64,000 nucleotides of DNA from Lichenicola cladoniae (GTDB taxonomy: Bacteria > Pseudomonadota > Alphaproteobacteria > Acetobacterales > Acetobacteraceae). The position numbers and the translations under genes were made by a program. Below, one piece after another: positions 60,769-64,000 of this stretch. Positions within the stretch are counted from its first letter, which is position 1. Each line of letters begins with the position of its first letter. Under the pieces are notes generated by a model. It saw only the letters and a list, made by a program, of their open reading frames with translations, searched no databases and was not told the DNA's origin. Location of the stretch: NCBI RefSeq assembly GCF_013201075.1, contig NZ_CP053708.1:4221501-4285500 (forward strand), in the 5' to 3' direction.

Positions 60769-61365
60769 ATGACGACGCACGGTCGACGGCATCATCGACG
60801 ACTGCCCGTATCGCGGATCGACGCGTCTGACTTCCTTCTGCACACGCTCCGGCCGACCCTGAAATCGATCGGGCTCTACTCGCTGGAAGCCGAAAAGCTG
60901 CTCATGGGGACGGCGGCTCAGGAGAGCAACTTCCGCAACGTCTCCCAGAACGGTGGTGGTCCGGCCAAAGGGCTATTCCAGATGGAGACCATCACGCACG
61001 ACGACCTATGGACAAGGGTGGTCCGTCGACATGCAACGTTGGAATTGAGGATCCGCGCTCTGTTGAACGGCGCTGCCCCTTCGGCTCCAATGCTGTTGGG
61101 TAATGCGGCCTATGCCGTAGCTATGTGCCGCGTGAAGTACTGGAGCGTCCGAGACCCCGTCCCAAGGGACCTGGTCGGCTGGAGCCAATATTGGAAGCGG
61201 TGGTACAACACCCCGCTCGGCAAAGGGGCACCAAGCGAGTTCATCGCGAACTGGCATCTCTATGTCGACCCAGTCTATGCCCGGCTCCCAGATGACGCTG
61301 ACCAGGCGGAAGATCAGGCTCCTAGCCTCGGAGTGCCAGCTTTTCCCTTTACGATCGTGATCTAG
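60769..61365 (+). CDS. phage-type lysozyme/transglycosylase-like protein
   Basis: 198 residues. LLMGTAAQESNFRNVSQNGG then GPAKGLFQMETITHDDLWTR has the catalytic-Glu region of lysozyme-like proteins (E followed by SNF, then GLFQME) that I recognise from phage lysis or tail-associated muramidases; LLGNAAYAVAMCRVKYW and YWKRWYNTPLGKGAPSEFIA continue the fold. It would cut peptidoglycan. It may work with the exported protein encoded just before it. Confidence 0.78.
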   Translation: MTTHGRRHHRRLPVSRIDASDFLLHTLRPTLKSIGLYSLEAEKLLMGTAAQESNFRNVSQNGGGPAKGLFQMETITHDDLWTRVVRRHATLELRIRALLNGAAPSAPMLLGNAAYAVAMCRVKYWSVRDPVPRDLVGWSQYWKRWYNTPLGKGAPSEFIANWHLYVDPVYARLPDDADQAEDQAPSLGVPAFPFTIVI

Positions 61366-61611
61366 CGGTCCGTGGCCGATTGGATGGGCATGGCGAGCGG
61401 GTAGGAGGCGGCGTAGCCCGGCGCGCATTGCGATGCCGTATGAAGCGCGGTCACGCTGCTCGACGGATGCATCTGTCTATGGAACCTCGTTTTTGATGTT
61501 CACCGGACATGCACCCGGAGCCAGCGAGCCGTCGCGGCGCGTAGGCGGGCATATGTTGCACATGCGCAGAGATGACAATAGCACTTGTTCACGTTTCGTT
61601 CGTACGCGACC

Positions 61612-61904
61612 ATGAGCTGCCATGGGACACAACACCTCACGCCAGAAGGCAGCCTCCTATGTTCGCGAGCAGCTTCTCGCTGGCTATCGGACTGGCACCT
61701 GATCGCCGACTGCGGCCGATGCTCGCGGCAAGGTGTCGTCCTGGTAGGGGTGCTGGTCAGGGGGCGGCCGCATATTACCATGTCACAAGCTTGGCGCGCT
61801 TACGGTGCGCTATTTGTTTGCCCCCCCCTCCCGGCGAGGTCCGGCTCGAGCGCAACGGTCGCGATCGCCGGGCTAGCGAGCTATTAGAATTACCGACTTT
61901 CTAG
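61612..61904 (+). pseudogene. small zinc-ribbon-like protein gene with frameshift
   Basis: From ATG 61612: MSCHGTQHLTPEGSLLCSRA, then HLIADCGRCSRQGVVLVGVL with a first CxxC. A shift near 61750 continues as AAYYHVTSLARLRCAICLPP with a second CxxC and EVRLERNGRDRRASELLELP to TAG at 61904. Length is not a multiple of three. The joined product resembles small two-CxxC proteins common in Acetobacteraceae. Confidence 0.5.
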
Positions 61905-61976
61905 CCAGTAAGCGCGCTCTGCAGGCGCACTAACGAGTCCGAGACAAAGGATTGTACCGCTGGGTGAGAAACAGGT

Positions 61977-63089
61977 GGCGGATTCAAGTTCCGGAGCGAA
62001 CACCCACGCCGAAGACTTTGTTTACACCAGCCTGCCCGGCCAGCAACATGCTGAATTGCTCGCTTGGCGTCGCGTAGTCGAGCGTCTTTCGAGGACGGCT
62101 ATTCAGGCTGTCGGCAACGATGTCGAGATCGTCCTGATCCAAGCCCGACAGAGCCGTGCCTTTCGGGAAATACTGGCGCAGCAGACCATTGGTGTTTTCG
62201 TTGGAGCCACGCTGCCAAGGTGAGTGAGGGTCGGCGAAGAAGATCCTCATGCCAGTGCTCAGCGCCACGCTTTCGTGCTGTGCCATTTCCTTGCCTTGGT
62301 CGTAGGTCAGCGTCTTGCGCAAAGATGCGGGAATGGCATTCAGCGCGCCGGAGAAAGCGCTCGCCACCACATCGGACTTGCGCGTAGGCATGTGCACCAG
62401 CACCACAAAGCGGCTTGTCCGCTCGACCAACGTGCCGATGGCACTCGCTCCGCCGGTGCCCAGAATAAGATCGCCTTCCCAATGGCCCGGGACCAGCCGG
62501 CCCTCGATTTCCTCAGGTCGTTCCTTGATGTTGGTCATGTTGCAAAGTTTGCCGCGGCGTTCGCTGCCCTTTGGCTTGCGGCCGCGCATTGGCTTGTCCT
62601 GTCGCAAATACGAGATCAGCTCACGGCGTAGTTCACCGCGCGGCAAGGCGTAAATCGCCGTGTAGATTGCCTCGTGCGATACCGACAGACCAGGTGGCTG
62701 CTCCGTTCCCGCCTCCATCCGCTTACGCCTGCCCGATATCTGCTCGGGGGACCAACCCAGACGCAAAAGCCCCGCCACACGGCCGAACAGCTCACCATCA
62801 TGCGCCAGAACAGGCCTGCGTCCAGTCAGGCGACGATCTGCCTCGGCCTGCGTCGCCGCAGCCTGCGCCCGGTAGGAGGTCGCGCCGCCATGCCGATTGA
62901 TCTCGTCCGAAATCATGCCCGCAGAGCGATCCAAGTCGCGTGCAATCGCCCGCACGCCCCAGCTATCACAAAGGCGAACCTCGATCATCGATCGATCAAA
63001 CACCGTTAGCTTACGTCGTTGCCCTGCCATCCCACCACCCTACACCCGTTGGCCCGGCGTGGGTGTTCGCTCCGGAACTTGAATCCGCC
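61977..63089 (-). mobile_element. IS30-family insertion sequence, copy 2
   Basis: 1113 bp, with no difference from the copy at 53097-54209 noticed by eye, same orientation, 35-bp terminal inverted repeats. The 3-bp duplication is GGT (61974-61976 and 63090-63092). It splits the membrane-protein gene at 61901-63574. Confidence 0.95.
61984..63030 (-). CDS. IS30-family transposase (copy 2)
   Basis: 348 residues, the same sequence as the transposase at 53104-54150, with HTH, DDE residues (WEGDLILG, LTYDQGKEM, GSNENTNG) intact. Both copies should be active, so further transposition and recombination between the copies are possible. Confidence 0.95.
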   Translation of the reverse strand: MAGQRRKLTVFDRSMIEVRLCDSWGVRAIARDLDRSAGMISDEINRHGGATSYRAQAAATQAEADRRLTGRRPVLAHDGELFGRVAGLLRLGWSPEQISGRRKRMEAGTEQPPGLSVSHEAIYTAIYALPRGELRRELISYLRQDKPMRGRKPKGSERRGKLCNMTNIKERPEEIEGRLVPGHWEGDLILGTGGASAIGTLVERTSRFVVLVHMPTRKSDVVASAFSGALNAIPASLRKTLTYDQGKEMAQHESVALSTGMRIFFADPHSPWQRGSNENTNGLLRQYFPKGTALSGLDQDDLDIVADSLNSRPRKTLDYATPSEQFSMLLAGQAGVNKVFGVGVRSGT

Positions 63090-63854
63090 GGTAGATTAGG
63101 AACTGCTTGCTGGATCCAAGTTAATGTTTCTCGAATTGCATCTTCTTGTTTATCCTTTGCTACTTTCATGACCTTAACATCATCCTGAGCAGCGTCTGTT
63201 TGGTTCTTTGCTGTAGCTAAGACCTGTACTGCATTTTCTGAAGCGACCTTTGCGGTTTCGTTTGCTGTCTGCGCGCTTGCATTTGCTGCTTGCGCCGCTT
63301 GAGAACCGACATTTACACCAAAGTAAGTGCCCAGAATGGTTCCAAGAAACGTAGTCATCGACCCTACAATTGCCACGACATCGCTAGAACTTCTCGGCCT
63401 TGACAGGTAGTGACCTGCCTTGTCCGTCAGTGGGGTACCACCAACGTCAACTAAATAACCGCCAGGCTGCCAAAGGAGCGCCGCACAGACAACGAGCAGC
63501 GCGACCAAGACGCATACAATAACTATAAGCGCACGATACAGGGACTGGCGGTTCGAAAGATCTTCTGCCGTCATGTTCGAGACCTATCTATTTTGTTACC
63601 AACATCGACTTACTCATTCTCAGTACGAGATTCAGCGGTTGACATAAATAGGCTATTTTACTTTTATATTTGTTATATCAGAATTTATCCAGAGAAGCTG
63701 CTGGAGGCCGGATTGGCCGCAACCAACTCAACTTCCAGAGCCTCATCTGGATTATTGGTTTAGATTGGTGTTGTTATATCTAACAGACTCGGAAATTCTG
63801 GTTGCCGCTAACACGCCAGTTGGCGATGCTTCTCTATCAAAAATGCGAGGCGGA

Positions 63855-64000
63855 AATGTTTACTAGGGGCTTAGCTATCGGCTCACTCATACTCGTTACG
63901 GCTTGTTGTCAGGACCACGGAGGGATCCAGCCTGTGTCCTTTGAACAAGCTCTAGAAGGTGCATTGGCTGATATCAGAGCTGCGTATGCCCATGAGAAAC
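63855..64000 (+). CDS. lipoprotein, truncated by the window edge
   Basis: The first 48 codons are in view. MFTRGLAIGSLILVTACCQD shows a lipoprotein signal with lipobox LVTAC, then SFEQALEGALADIRAAYAHE. GAGGCGG lies just before the ATG. It diverges from the IS-interrupted membrane gene. Confidence 0.7.

Larger units (their letters stand above)
61901..63574 (-). pseudogene. membrane protein gene interrupted by IS30
   Basis: 63574-63090 and 61973-61901 join in frame (185 residues) after removal of the IS and one GGT duplicate. Two membrane segments: YRALIVIVCVLVALLVVCAA (about 12-32) and VVAIVGSMTTFLGTILGTYF (about 65-85). Then an Ala/Asn/Gln-rich helix (GSQAAQAANASAQTANETAK) and an end PNLP joined to VSHPAVQSFVSDSLVRLQSA. 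The insertion is clean. It diverges from the lipoprotein at 63855. Function unknown. Confidence 0.85.

Noticed and set aside
53097-63089. Composite transposon bounded by the two IS30 copies
   Set aside because: Each copy has its own different 3-bp duplication inside its own split gene, so they inserted independently.
33330-64000. A complete prophage
   Set aside because: No integrase, terminase, portal, capsid or tail genes are recognised; only regulators, small genes and an ejection-like set.
1-64000. tRNA or rRNA genes
   Set aside because: I noticed no cloverleaf with a T-loop signature and no rRNA-like stretch; a tRNAscan run would settle this.

Overview
The window is high-GC alphaproteobacterial DNA. 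Protein style and gene repertoire (metX-metW pair, modABC, catalase-like protein plus cytochrome b561, small Ala/Lys-rich coiled-coil proteins, WbsX-type glycan protein with aromatic repeats) suggest Acetobacteraceae (Rhodospirillales). That placement is inference; there is no rRNA gene, and no tRNA gene was recognised, to anchor it. The window divides into a chromosomal part (about 1-33.3 kb) and an accessory, phage-like island (about 33.3 kb to the right edge).

Chromosomal part. 0-4.3 kb: the end of an SDR oxidoreductase, an MDR reductase, then a purine/ureide group: an M20 amidohydrolase of the allantoate/ureidoglycolate type, 5-hydroxyisourate hydrolase (uraH) and a two-Rossmann FAD monooxygenase that may be the urate-hydroxylating step. 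4.5-6.8 kb: a coiled-coil protein, a PEBP-family protein and hisC. 7-11 kb: a TonB-dependent receptor, then an overlapping pair of a membrane-anchored catalase-like protein and cytochrome b561. 11-17.5 kb: molybdenum-related genes (Mop-like protein, an exported molybdopterin-fold protein, modA-modB-modC followed by a NUDIX hydrolase) and thiM. 19-25 kb: a large MscS-family channel overlapping a 2OG-Fe dioxygenase, then an AlgI-like MBOAT acyltransferase with an SGNH-like partner. 25-32 kb: an unknown membrane protein, a catalase-domain/membrane-domain fusion, an HpaI-type aldolase, hicAB, and metX-metW. The region ends in a WbsX-type gene that loses its reading frame near 33.33 kb, which I read as the island edge.

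Island. It holds toxin-antitoxin-like genes (XRE; MerR-DUF433 with DUF5615), an excisionase-like gene followed by three large phage-type genes, the last with an N-terminal lytic transglycosylase domain (36.1-41.6 kb, resembling an internal-virion/ejection set but with no capsid, portal or terminase in view), an orphan thioesterase, and many small or frameshifted genes. Around 49.8 kb a phage-like control region with repeated TGTAACC half-sites separates two divergent operons. The leftward one encodes an XRE repressor, an HNH-RHH fusion, a small HEAGH metallopeptidase, a 65-residue protein, a two-TM protein and two tandem paralogous mini-proteins (45 and 48 aa) that are below usual gene-calling size. 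The rightward one encodes several small proteins, a Tat-like exported protein, a ProQ/FinO-domain RNA chaperone and a SANT-like HTH protein. Further right are a photoactive-yellow-protein-like PAS domain with a translationally overlapping PAS partner, AlpA/excisionase-type regulators, a 22-bp-period repeat array, and a phage-type transglycosylase.

Two copies of one 1113-bp IS30-family element, with no difference noticed by eye, lie in the same orientation. Each has its own 3-bp target duplication and each cleanly interrupts a gene (a PPOX flavoprotein and a membrane protein) whose frame is restored when the IS is removed in silico. With at least five other frame-damaged genes, this points to an island in active decay and rearrangement.
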